The translations under genes were made by a program, and so were the position numbers. From positions 1 to 64,000 of the forward strand of contig SFDM01000008.1 of assembly GCA_004558205.1 (NCBI GenBank): a DNA stretch of 64,000 nt. Direction: 5' to 3'. Position 1 is the first letter of the stretch, and every line of letters begins with the position of its first letter. The notes under the pieces are model-generated. The model searched no databases, had not been told where the DNA came from, and saw only the letters and a list, made by a program, of their open reading frames with translations. Source of the DNA: Pyramidobacter piscolens (lineage in GTDB: Bacteria; Synergistota; Synergistia; Synergistales; Dethiosulfovibrionaceae). This document shows positions 55,544-63,861 of the stretch, one piece after another.

Positions 55544-56902
55544 ATGTTCGATCTTTCAATCTTGCACGGAAAATTAGTCACACCCGACGGGATTCTCGCG
55601 GGAAACCTCTATGTCGCCGACGGAAAAATCGCCGCCCTCACCGGCGGAGAGACGGTGCTGGAGTCCCGCGAGAGCCTGGACGCCGCGGGGAAGTACCTGT
55701 TTCCCGGCGCCATCGACGTCCACGCCCATCTGAACGATCCCGGCTTCACCTGGCGGGAGGACTTTGACCACGGCACGAAAGCGGCGGCCGCCGGCGGCGT
55801 GACCACCGTCATGGACATGCCTCTGCAGAACGAGCCCGCCCTGACTTCGGCCGCGCTGTTCCAGAGGAAGGATTCGCTGGTGCGTCCCAAGGCCTGGACG
55901 GATTACGCCTTCTGGGGCGGCTTGGTGGACCACAACCTGGAGGAGCTGCAGGGCCTGCAGGACGCCGGCGTCACGTCCTTCAAGGTCTTCATCGGCCCCG
56001 TGTCGCCCGATTATTGTTCCCTGAACCTGGGACAGATCCGCCGGGCCATGGAGACTGTGGCCGGATTCGGAGGCCTGATCGGCTTCCACGCGGAAGACTA
56101 CTCCATCGTCAAGCACGAAGAAGCTTTGGCACAGCAGGAAGGGCGTCTGGGACGACGAGACTTTCTGGGCACCCGCCCTGTGGAAGCGGAATTGGCCGCC
56201 ATCGGCAATGTGATCAGCCTTATGAGGGCCACGGGAGTCAGGGCCCATATCTGCCACGTGAGCCATCCTGACGCGGCGGAACTGATCGCCCAAGCCCAGG
56301 CCGAGGGCCTGCCGCTGACGGCGGAAACCTGCACCCACTATCTGACCTTCAGCGAGGAGGACCTGCTGGAACGGGGCATGCTCTTCAAATGCGCGCCCCC
56401 GCTGCGGAGTCCCCAGGCGCGGGACCGCCTGTGGGACTACGTCGCCGACGGGACCCTGTGCTGCGTGGGCTCGGACCACTCGCCCTGCGCTCCCGAGGAA
56501 AAGAGCGAGAGCGAAGGGACTTTAAAGGCCTGGGGCGGCATCAGCGGCATTCAGAGCGTGATGCAGGCCTTTTTCGATCAGGCAGTCCATAAAAGAGGCT
56601 TTTCACCCACCATCGTGGCGCAGCGCCTGTCCGAAGGCCCCGCGCGGACTTTCGGCCTCTGGGGGAAAAAAGGCGCTCTGCTGCCCGGGTTCGACGCCGA
56701 TCTGGTCGTCTTCGACCCCGAAAGAGAATGGGAAATTACCGCCGGCTCGCTGTACTATCTCAACAAGATCTCGGCTTTCGTGGGGCTCAAGGGCGCGGGA
56801 CTGCCCGAGACCACGCTCCTGCGGGGCGCGGTGGTCTTCGACAGGGAGAAGGGCTTTTCATCGGCCCCTTCCGGAAGACTGGTCAAGAGAATTTCCCGGT
56901 AA
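55544..56902 (+). CDS. allB: Allantoinase/dihydropyrimidinase-type cyclic amidohydrolase, copy 1
   Basis: A 452-residue binuclear cyclic amidohydrolase. Metal ligands are His60 and His62 in IDVHAHLNDPG, carboxylated-Lys candidate Lys147 in TSFKVFIG, His in IGFHAED, His in HICHVSHP and Asp in GSDHSP. The pattern DPGFTWREDFDHGTKAAAAGGVTT and ETCTHYLTFSEEDL match AllB better than dihydroorotase. It opens the hydantoin ring of allantoin (or a related ureide) to allantoate. GAGGATG overlaps the start region. Confidence 0.88.
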   Translation: MFDLSILHGKLVTPDGILAGNLYVADGKIAALTGGETVLESRESLDAAGKYLFPGAIDVHAHLNDPGFTWREDFDHGTKAAAAGGVTTVMDMPLQNEPALTSAALFQRKDSLVRPKAWTDYAFWGGLVDHNLEELQGLQDAGVTSFKVFIGPVSPDYCSLNLGQIRRAMETVAGFGGLIGFHAEDYSIVKHEEALAQQEGRLGRRDFLGTRPVEAELAAIGNVISLMRATGVRAHICHVSHPDAAELIAQAQAEGLPLTAETCTHYLTFSEEDLLERGMLFKCAPPLRSPQARDRLWDYVADGTLCCVGSDHSPCAPEEKSESEGTLKAWGGISGIQSVMQAFFDQAVHKRGFSPTIVAQRLSEGPARTFGLWGKKGALLPGFDADLVVFDPEREWEITAGSLYYLNKISAFVGLKGAGLPETTLLRGAVVFDREKGFSSAPSGRLVKRISR

Positions 56903-56965
56903 GGGCGCGCAGCGCCGCTGTTTTGACTGAACATTGAATGTCAGAGAAGACAAAAGAGGGATCCT

Positions 56966-58330
56966 ATGGATAATCACGTTTTTTCCCTTCTCATCACCGG
57001 CGGCCGCCTGGTGACGCCCTCGGGCGTTATAGAAGCCGACGTCGCCGTCCATCATGGGAAAATCGCTGCCATCGGCAGCGCCGGCAGCCTGAAGGGCGCG
57101 GAAGAAGTGGTCTGCGCCGCCGGCAAGTACGTGCTGCCCGCCGTCGTGGACGCTCACGTCCACTTCAACGACCCGGGACTGCCCGAGCGGGAGGACATGA
57201 CCACCGGCACTTCGGCCGCCGCGGCCGGCGGCGTGGGCACAGTGATCGACATGCCTTTGTCAGGAGCGCCAGCCGTCACGTCGCCTGAAACGCTGGAACT
57301 GAAGAAGAAAGCGGCCGCAGTGCGCGCCGTGGTGGACTACGCCCTCTGGGGCGGCCTGGTCGGCGACAACGTGGCTCAGCTGGAAGAGATGAGCCGCCGC
57401 GGCGCCGCCGCCTTCAAGGCCTTCACCTGTTTCGCCGGCAGCGACTTCCCCTACGCGACGCCCGACGTGCTTTACCGCGGCATGGCCGAAGCCAAGCGCC
57501 TCGGCCTCCTGATCGGCGTCCACTGCGAGGACGAGGCCCTCACCTCGGCCCTCGAAAAAAGAGCCCGTTCCGAAGGGCGGCAGAGCGTGCGGGACTTCCT
57601 CGACGCCCATTCACCGCTGACGGAACTCCTGGCCGTCGATATGGTGCTGGACATGGCCCGCGCGACGGGCGCCCGCGTCCACATCTGCCACGCCACCATC
57701 CCCGAGGCCGTCGACCGCGTCAGGGCAGCCCGCGGCGCTTCTGTCACCGTGGAAACCTGCCCTCACTACCTGACCTTTTCGGAAGAGGACCTGGAGCGCC
57801 TTCAGGGCATCCTGAAGTGCACGCCGCCCGTCCGATCGAAGGAAGCCGTCGAGGGGCTGTGGAAGCGTGTCTTCGACGGATCCGTGGACATGATCTCTTC
57901 GGACCACTCGCCCTCGACCCTGGGGCAGAAAGGCCCCGCCTCGGGGAACTTTTGGGACGCCTGGGGCGGCGCGCAGGGCGTCCAGACCATGCTCCCCGCC
58001 CTCTACACGGAAGGCGTGATAAAACGCGGCCTTCCCATAGAACGGCTGGTTCAGCTGATCTCCACAAATCCCGCCCGGATTTTCGGCCTCTATCCCCGCA
58101 AGGGGGCGCTGAGAATCGGAAGCGACGGTGACCTGACCATCTTCGACCCTCAGGCGGAATGGACTCTCTCGCCCGAAATGCTGTTCTATAAAAATAAACA
58201 CTCTCCCTACCTGGAAATGACGTTCCGCGGACGCGTCGATGCCACCTATGTGCGCGGACGGGCCGTCTTCAGGGACGGCCGCGTACTGGCCCTTCCCGGC
58301 AGCGGTTCGATGCTGCGCCCGGGGCTGTAA
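56966..58330 (+). CDS. Allantoinase/dihydropyrimidinase-type cyclic amidohydrolase, copy 2
   Basis: A 454-residue paralogue of the previous gene, 63 bp downstream. It has His64 and His66 in VDAHVHFNDPG, Lys151 in AFKAFTCF, HICHATIP, ETCPHYLTFSEEDL and SSDHSPS. Two paralogues in tandem suggest two ring substrates (for example allantoin and a second hydantoin) or stereoisomers. Sequence alone does not decide which copy is the allantoinase. Confidence 0.87.
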   Translation: MDNHVFSLLITGGRLVTPSGVIEADVAVHHGKIAAIGSAGSLKGAEEVVCAAGKYVLPAVVDAHVHFNDPGLPEREDMTTGTSAAAAGGVGTVIDMPLSGAPAVTSPETLELKKKAAAVRAVVDYALWGGLVGDNVAQLEEMSRRGAAAFKAFTCFAGSDFPYATPDVLYRGMAEAKRLGLLIGVHCEDEALTSALEKRARSEGRQSVRDFLDAHSPLTELLAVDMVLDMARATGARVHICHATIPEAVDRVRAARGASVTVETCPHYLTFSEEDLERLQGILKCTPPVRSKEAVEGLWKRVFDGSVDMISSDHSPSTLGQKGPASGNFWDAWGGAQGVQTMLPALYTEGVIKRGLPIERLVQLISTNPARIFGLYPRKGALRIGSDGDLTIFDPQAEWTLSPEMLFYKNKHSPYLEMTFRGRVDATYVRGRAVFRDGRVLALPGSGSMLRPGL

Positions 58331-58362
58331 CGGAAATATCATTCGGAAAGGAATACCTTCAA

Positions 58363-59379
58363 ATGGTCCTACATAAAAAAGTGGTTATCGCTCTTGGCGG
58401 AAACGCCATTCTCCAGCCAGGGCAGAAAGGAACAGCCGAGGAGCAGCTGGAAAACGTCCAGAAGGCCGTAAACCAGATCGTCCCCATGGTCGCCGCAGGA
58501 TACGACATCGTGCTGACCCACGGCAACGGGCCTCAGGTCGGATCGATTCTGATCCAGCATGAAGCCGGACGGGACAAGGTTCCCGCGCTGCCCATGGATT
58601 TCTGCGGTTCCGAGAGCCAGGGATTTATCGGCTACATGTTCTGCCGCCTTCTGAGAAACGCCCTTCACAGCGCCTGGATCGAGGGCAAAGACCCCGTGTG
58701 CGTGGTGACTCAGGTGGAAGTCTCGCCCGATGACCCGGCTTTCGCCCATCCCACCAAGCCCGTAGGCCCCTTTTATACCGAGGAGGCCGCCAAGGCCCGC
58801 GCCGCGGCCATGCCGCAGGAAACCTGGGTTGAGGACGCGGGGCGGGGCTGGCGCAGAGTAGTGCCCTCCCCCGAACCCATCGACATCGTGGAGAAGAACG
58901 TGATCTCCATGCTGGTCAATCAGGGCAAACTGGTCATCGCCTCCGGCGGCGGCGGAATTCCCGTGGTCCGCAGAGGGGACGGCCTTCACGGAATCGAAGC
59001 CGTCATCGACAAGGACCTGGCGGGCGAGCTGCTGGCGCGCAGCCTGGGAGCTCAGATTTTCATGATGCTGACCGACGTGCCCAAAGTCGCGCTGAACTAC
59101 GGGACGCCCGACCAGACCTGGATTGACGACGTCTATCCCGAAGAGATGTGGGCTTACGCGGCGGCAGGCCATTTTAAGGCCGGTTCCATGGGCCCCAAGG
59201 TGAAAGCGGCGCTCCGATTTGTGGAGCGGGGCGGGGAAATGGCCATCATCGCCAACCTGGGCTCGGCCCTGGACGCTCTGGAAGGGCGCGCGGGCACCCG
59301 CATACTGAACCCCGTGACGCAGGAGGCGGCCAAAGAAAAGGAAGGCGCGCTTCCCAAGATCCTTCTCGGCGCTTCATAA
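58363..59379 (+). CDS. arcC: Carbamate kinase
   Basis: A 338-residue carbamate kinase, slightly longer than the usual ~310. VIALGGNAILQ starts the fold; THGNGPQVG (about 47-55), the KPVGPFY segment and the IASGGGGIPV motif match ArcC/YahI proteins, and a later GSMGPKVKAALRF segment completes the set. It makes ATP from carbamoyl phosphate and ADP, which closes an energy-yielding ureide route with the carbamoyltransferase upstream. The gene follows allantoinase copy 2 by 32 bp. Confidence 0.94.
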   Translation: MVLHKKVVIALGGNAILQPGQKGTAEEQLENVQKAVNQIVPMVAAGYDIVLTHGNGPQVGSILIQHEAGRDKVPALPMDFCGSESQGFIGYMFCRLLRNALHSAWIEGKDPVCVVTQVEVSPDDPAFAHPTKPVGPFYTEEAAKARAAAMPQETWVEDAGRGWRRVVPSPEPIDIVEKNVISMLVNQGKLVIASGGGGIPVVRRGDGLHGIEAVIDKDLAGELLARSLGAQIFMMLTDVPKVALNYGTPDQTWIDDVYPEEMWAYAAAGHFKAGSMGPKVKAALRFVERGGEMAIIANLGSALDALEGRAGTRILNPVTQEAAKEKEGALPKILLGAS

Positions 59380-59394
59380 AAAAGGAGACTTAAA

Positions 59395-60420
59395 ATGGGA
59401 CGTTTTCTGCTGATCACCACGGGTGGAACCATCGCGTCGACAGCGGCTCACGGCGGCTTCGCCGCGGAACTGAAGGGCAGCCAGCTGCTGAGCGGCCTTC
59501 CTCTTGCCCAAAACATAGGGGAACTGACCGTCGCCGACCTGTTCTGCAAGCCCAGCCCACAGATCGGCCCGTCGGACTGGCTCGCCCTGGCGTCGTACAT
59601 CGCCGAGCGGGGCCCTTCCTTTGACGGGGTGCTGGTCCTTCACGGCACCGACACCATGGCCTACACAGCCGCGGCCCTGTCCTTCCTGCTGCTCGGCTTC
59701 CCCCGGCCCGTGGCGCTGACGGGGGCCATGCGGGCCCCTTCGGAACCGGACGCCGACGGCCCCGCCAACATCGCCGACGCCCTGATCAGCCTGAAAGCTC
59801 TCGCCGAAGCCCGGCAGGAAGGCGTCTGGCTCGTTTTCGGCGGCCGGATCCTGTGCGCCGCCGCGCTGAAAAAGCGCAGCTACCGCAGCCTTCAGGGCTT
59901 CGAGACTCCGGCGCTCCCCTGGGCCGGAACCGTCAACGCCGGCCGGGTCTGTCTGGACGAAAAAACGCTGATTTCCATGCGCAGGCGCCCTCTTCCCGGG
60001 CTGAGCCTGGAACAGGACGTGAACCCCCGCGTCCTCGGGCTGACCCTCCACCCGGGACTCACGTCGGCGACGCTCATGAAGACGCTCAGCCTGGCCGACG
60101 CCTTCGTCCTCGAAAGCTACGGCAGCGGCGGCGGCCCCGCCGAGGGCGACTGCGAAACGCTCGGCTTCCTCGACGCTGCCGCCGAGGCGGGCGCTCCTGT
60201 GATCAACGTGACGCCCTGCACGGCCGACGGCATGAAGCTGGCGCGCTACCACAACGGCGTCCTGGGCCTTCAGCACGGCCTTATTTCCGGCGGCTCCATG
60301 ACCTTTGAAGCCGCCCTGGTCAAGGCCATGTGGCTCCTCCCGCGATGCCAGGACCCCGCGTCCTTCAAGAGAGCTTTCCAGTGGACCTTCTGCGGCGAAG
60401 GCGCGGAAGAACGTCCCTGA
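59395..60420 (+). CDS. Asparaginase-family amidohydrolase
   Basis: A 341-residue L-asparaginase/glutaminase-fold protein. It has the first catalytic Thr motif LLITTGGTIAS (residues 5-15) and the second motif VLHGTDTMAYTAAAL with Thr and Asp (about 81-95). SGAMR is replaced by TGAMRAPSEPDADGPANI. No signal peptide, so cytoplasmic. It could release ammonia from asparagine or from an amide intermediate of the pathway. AAAGGAG 9 nt before the ATG, 15 bp after arcC. Confidence 0.88.
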   Translation: MGRFLLITTGGTIASTAAHGGFAAELKGSQLLSGLPLAQNIGELTVADLFCKPSPQIGPSDWLALASYIAERGPSFDGVLVLHGTDTMAYTAAALSFLLLGFPRPVALTGAMRAPSEPDADGPANIADALISLKALAEARQEGVWLVFGGRILCAAALKKRSYRSLQGFETPALPWAGTVNAGRVCLDEKTLISMRRRPLPGLSLEQDVNPRVLGLTLHPGLTSATLMKTLSLADAFVLESYGSGGGPAEGDCETLGFLDAAAEAGAPVINVTPCTADGMKLARYHNGVLGLQHGLISGGSMTFEAALVKAMWLLPRCQDPASFKRAFQWTFCGEGAEERP

Positions 60421-60455
60421 TCCCCCAGCCCCTTCGACGAAAGGAATGCATAGCC

Positions 60456-60917
60456 ATGATCCGTTCTCTTCTGAAATACGCGGAGCACTACTACTGCCTC
60501 GGCCGCGGCGTACGCCGCGCCTTCGAGTACATCGCCTCCACGGACTTTTCCTCCATGAAGGCCGGGCGCTACGACGTGGAGGGCAACCGCATCTACGCCC
60601 TGCTTCAGGAGCGGGATTCACTGCCCCTCCATCTGGCGCCCTTTGAAAACCACCATCGCTATCTGGACCTGCAGACCACCCTGGCCGGTGAAGAATGGCT
60701 GGGCTACTGCCCCATAGACTGGCTCACGCCCGTGGGCCCCTACAACGCCGAGACAGACGTGCAGCTCTACAGCGGTACGGGCTCCCTGCAGCGGAGTTAC
60801 GTCGGCAGTTTCGCCATCTTCTTCCCCGAAGACGGCCACCAGCCCTACGTCACCTGCGCCGACCCCAAGCCCCTGCGGAAGCTCGTGATGAGGATCGCGC
60901 TGGAGACGCTGAAATAG
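60456..60917 (+). CDS. YhcH/YjgK/YiaL family protein
   Basis: A 153-residue cupin-like DUF386 protein: FEYIASTDFSSMKAGRYDVEGNRIYALLQ, then a FENHHRYLDLQTTLAGEEWLGY motif with His ligands, and VGSFAIFFPEDGHQPYV. Family members (YiaL, NanQ) are beta-sandwich proteins often acting as sugar anomerases or binding acidic sugars, so its place at the end of a ureide series is unexpected. The ATG at 60456 follows AAGGA. A terminator follows it. Confidence 0.85.
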   Translation: MIRSLLKYAEHYYCLGRGVRRAFEYIASTDFSSMKAGRYDVEGNRIYALLQERDSLPLHLAPFENHHRYLDLQTTLAGEEWLGYCPIDWLTPVGPYNAETDVQLYSGTGSLQRSYVGSFAIFFPEDGHQPYVTCADPKPLRKLVMRIALETLK

Positions 60918-60963
60918 AGGGGCCGCCTCTGATCGTTTACGTAAAAAAACAGAAAACGCCTTC

Positions 60964-60997
60964 AAACAGGGACCAGGGATGGCCCCTGTTTTTTTAT
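60964..60997 (+). terminator. Terminator of the ureide gene series
   Basis: AAACAGGG-CC...GG-CCCCTGTTT hairpin followed by a T-run. Confidence 0.8.
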
Positions 60998-61105
60998 GTG
61001 GCGGCGCTTCAAACAGCACAGCGCTTTACCGCGTTTTTTTCTGCGCTTTTTTGCGTGTTTTTCTCATTGACATTCAAGCCATCTGCCGCCCCGTAAAGAT
61101 AAAAG

Positions 61106-61114
61106 TGATATAAT
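61106..61114 (+). promoter_or_regulatory. Possible extended -10 promoter of the AtuA-type genes
   Basis: TGA-TATAAT (extended -10) 48 bp before the AtuA-type start codon. A consensus TTGACA lies too far upstream to pair. Confidence 0.4.
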
Positions 61115-61162
61115 GAATAATTATCGACATTATTCTTTTAGTTTTATCAAGGAGGCCTTTCA

Positions 61163-62515
61163 GTGAAAAGAGTCAGAATCGGCTGCGGGTCTGGGGGATG
61201 CAGTTATGAACGGTTGGAACCCACTGCGGAGCTCCTGGAAAAGGGGAACATTGACTATCTCGTTTTCGAGTGCCTGGCGGAGCGGACTATCGCCGACGCG
61301 CAGCAGGAGAAGATCAAGGATCCCAACAGGGGTTACAACCCGCAGCTTGAGATCCGCATGAGGAAGTTCCTCAAGCTGGCCCGGGAGCACGGGACGAAAA
61401 TCATCTCCAACATGGGGGCGGCGAACACGCCCAAAGCGGTGGAGAAGATCTGCGAGATCGCGAGGGAACTGGGGCTTTCAGGCTTGAAGATCGGCATGGT
61501 GCAGGGCGACGACATCCTGGACAGGCTGCCGCGCTATGACGACGCGCCGCTCTGGGACCGGAAAGCGCCCCTGAAATCGCTGAAGGGGTCCGTGGTGTCC
61601 GCCAACGCTTATCTGAGCGGCGATCCTATCTGCGAGGCGCTGGACAACGGCGCGGACATGGTCATCACGGGGCGCGTCGCCGATCCGGCGCTGTTCGTGG
61701 GGCCGCTGAAACATGAATTCCGCTGGACGGCCGGAGAACCTCATAAAATGGGGCAGGCCATTCTTCTAGGGCACCTGTTGGAGTGCGCGGGACAGCTGAC
61801 GGGCGGCTTTTACGCCGACCCGGGGCGCAAGGACGTGCCCGACCTGCACAGGCTGGGATTCCCCATCGCCGAGATTGACGAGACGGGCGATTTTTTCGTG
61901 ACGAAGGTCGAAGGTTCCGGCGGCACCGTCTGCGAAAGCGTATGCCGCGAGCAGCTTCTTTACGAGATCGGCGATCCCGGGCACTACATCACCCCTGACG
62001 GCATTGCCGACTTCTCCAAGGTCACCTTCAAGACCTTCGGAAAGGATAAAGTGCTCGTCCAGAACGCGTCCTCAAAGGGTGAACCCGCGGACTACAAGGT
62101 GAACATCGGCTACCAGGACTGCTTCATCGGCGACGCTTCGCTGAGCTTCGGAGGCAGCAACGCCTTGGCCAGGGCCCAGCTCTGCGCCGACATTGTGGAG
62201 AAGCGGCTGAAAATCGTCGGCGTCGAGCCCGAGGAATTCCGCGTTGATTTTATCGGTTACAACTCCCTCTATAAGACGTCGATCTCGAAGATGATCACGC
62301 CCAGGGTTTCCAGCGAGATCAGGCTTCGGATCTGCGCCAGGACGAAGACCCAGACCGAGGCGAGCGCTGTGGTGCGCGAGGTGCAGTGCATGTACACCAA
62401 CGGGCCCGCCGGGAGCTCCGGCATCGATTACGAGATCCGCCGCGTCCTTTCCGTCGAAAATATCCTGGTTCCACGGGCAGACGTCCCATGGACCGTCAGT
62501 TACTGCGAGGTGTAA
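61163..62515 (+). CDS. AtuA family protein (DUF1446)
   Basis: A 450-residue AtuA-type protein: VRIGCGSGGCSYERLEPTAELL, DYLVFECLAERTIA, ISNMGAANTPKAVEKI, KIGMVQGDDIL and the ITGRVADPALFVGPL motif cover the family core. AtuA is known from acyclic-terpene use in Pseudomonas, but DUF1446 proteins are widespread in anaerobes with unassigned roles, often beside small AtuA-C subunits and carboxylate pathways. The start follows AAGGAGG. It is separated by only 4 bp from its small partner. Confidence 0.88.
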   Translation: MKRVRIGCGSGGCSYERLEPTAELLEKGNIDYLVFECLAERTIADAQQEKIKDPNRGYNPQLEIRMRKFLKLAREHGTKIISNMGAANTPKAVEKICEIARELGLSGLKIGMVQGDDILDRLPRYDDAPLWDRKAPLKSLKGSVVSANAYLSGDPICEALDNGADMVITGRVADPALFVGPLKHEFRWTAGEPHKMGQAILLGHLLECAGQLTGGFYADPGRKDVPDLHRLGFPIAEIDETGDFFVTKVEGSGGTVCESVCREQLLYEIGDPGHYITPDGIADFSKVTFKTFGKDKVLVQNASSKGEPADYKVNIGYQDCFIGDASLSFGGSNALARAQLCADIVEKRLKIVGVEPEEFRVDFIGYNSLYKTSISKMITPRVSSEIRLRICARTKTQTEASAVVREVQCMYTNGPAGSSGIDYEIRRVLSVENILVPRADVPWTVSYCEV

Positions 62516-62519
62516 AAAG

Positions 62520-62819
62520 ATGAGGTTAGGAGAAATTGCCCATACCCGGACAGGCGACAAGGGGAATCTCTGCAACATCTGCGTGATCCCTTACGACGAC
62601 GCTGATTATCCGCTGTTGAAAGAAAAGCTGACCGCCGCCCGCGTCAAGGACTTCTATAAGGAGATCTGCATGGGCGAAGTGAAGCGCTACGAGGTGGATT
62701 CCATCTGTTCCATGAACTTTGTGCTCTACGACTCCCTGGACGGCGGTGTGACCCGCAGCCTCGCCATGGACCGCCACGGCAAGTCGCTGGGAATGGCCCT
62801 GCTGGACATGGAGCTGTAA
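62520..62819 (+). CDS. AtuA-associated small subunit (ferredoxin-fold domain)
   Basis: A 99-residue protein beginning LGEIAHTRTGDKGNLCNICV, the hallmark of the AtuA C-terminal domain that is fused in many AtuA proteins but separate here. It ends RSLAMDRHGKSLGMALLDME, also conserved. It is probably a stable subunit of the preceding protein. The start codon is 4 bp after that gene's stop, indicating coupled translation. Confidence 0.85.
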   Translation: MRLGEIAHTRTGDKGNLCNICVIPYDDADYPLLKEKLTAARVKDFYKEICMGEVKRYEVDSICSMNFVLYDSLDGGVTRSLAMDRHGKSLGMALLDMEL

Positions 62820-62837
62820 ACCGCCCGATCAAAGGGC

Positions 62838-62882
62838 AAAGAGGCGCAGAAGGTCCCGATCCGGGCCTTCTGCGCCTCTTTT
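62838..62882. terminator. Bidirectional terminator between convergent genes
   Basis: AAAGAGGCGCAGAAGG / CCTTCTGCGCCTCTTT hairpin, flanked by TTTT on the plus side. The minus side is GCCCTTTGAT, so the plus-strand signal is the stronger. It overlaps the permease stop codon. Confidence 0.8.
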
Positions 62883-63654
62883 AATGATGCTCGTTCAGCG
62901 TCCAGAACAGGACGCGTTTCTTGAAACGGTCAAAACAGGTCATGATCGTGACGATCACCACGATGGTGAACAGCAGCCCGCCGATGACCCTCGCGTAGTC
63001 CGAGAAGTCCGCGTAGTACTGGATGTAGTAGCCCATGCCGGAATTGGTGGCGAACATTTCGGCCACCGTCAGCAGGATAAAGGCGAAGTTCAGCGCCGTC
63101 CCGGCGCCAGCGAGGATCATGGGCGACGCGGCCGGCAGGATGACGTTGACCAGCTTCTTGAGCCCCCTGAACTCGAGGACTTTGGCGTTATCCAGGTATT
63201 TCTGATCGATCAGGACGATCCCGTTGATGGTGCCCACCAGAAAGGGCCAGAAACAGCCGATGAAGATCACGGCCACCGACGAGAGGTAGAAAGTGGGCAT
63301 GACGGCGATCAGGTAGGGGGTGAGCATGGAAGGCGGAATCGGGTTGAGCGCGAAGATGATGGGCTTGAGGTTTTTATGGAGCCTCGGCGACAGCGCGATC
63401 AGGACCCCCAGCAGAATCCCCGCGGCGGCGGCCCCGAAATATCCCGGGATCAGCAAGGTCATGGAGCTGAGGAAGCACTCGAAAAATTTCGGCCCCGACT
63501 CGACCATGGTCGGCCAGATCTTGGAGAATCCGGGAAAAAGGACCCCGTCAAGACAGCCGAAGACATCCGTCGCAAGTTCATAAAGGGCAAAGGCCGCGAT
63601 GACGATAGCGGCGGTTCCGCCATAGTTTCTGTAAAGATCCCTGAGTTTTTTCAC
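62881..63654 (-). CDS. ABC permease, TauC/SsuC type
   Basis: A 257-residue BPD_transp_1 permease with six helices: TAAIVIAAFALYELAT, FLSSMTLLIPGYFGAAAAGILLG, and the EAA loop YLDNAKVLEFRGLKKLVNVILPAASPMILAG. It closes with GMGYYIQYYADFSDYARVIGGLL, as in nitrate/taurine/sulfonate-type permeases. The GTG at 63654 is 8 nt after AGGAG and is preferred over the GTG at 63663. It probably works with the binding protein that begins beyond the right window edge. Confidence 0.9.
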   Translation of the reverse strand: MKKLRDLYRNYGGTAAIVIAAFALYELATDVFGCLDGVLFPGFSKIWPTMVESGPKFFECFLSSMTLLIPGYFGAAAAGILLGVLIALSPRLHKNLKPIIFALNPIPPSMLTPYLIAVMPTFYLSSVAVIFIGCFWPFLVGTINGIVLIDQKYLDNAKVLEFRGLKKLVNVILPAASPMILAGAGTALNFAFILLTVAEMFATNSGMGYYIQYYADFSDYARVIGGLLFTIVVIVTIMTCFDRFKKRVLFWTLNEHH

Positions 63655-63689
63655 AACCGACACTCCTAAACAAGATCATCAGCCGGACA

Positions 63690-63795
63690 GCATACTCCAG
63701 CCGATGGCTCATAGGCCTTCTCCATTGAACGGCGTCATCCGGCGTCCAGGGCAGACACTCTTGAGGATATCCAGTATTTCCATCGGTCATGAGTA
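63690..63795. repeat. Short dispersed repeat between transporter genes
   Basis: Shares CCATTGAAC, CTCTTGAGGATATCCAGTAT and GTCATGAGTAT with 55313-55372. It lies between the binding-protein terminator and the permease gene. Confidence 0.45.
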
Positions 63796-63810
63796 TCGCG
63801 CCCGCAGAAG

Positions 63811-63843
63811 ACAACAAAAAAAGAGGGGCCTTCCGGCCCCTCT
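63811..63843 (-). terminator. Terminator of the binding-protein gene
   Basis: AGAGGGGCC-TTCC-GGCCCCTCT followed on the minus strand by TTTTTTTGTTG. A terminator between binding protein and permease would let the former be made in excess. Confidence 0.85.
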
Positions 63844-63861
63844 GAAGACGCAGGACGGCGA

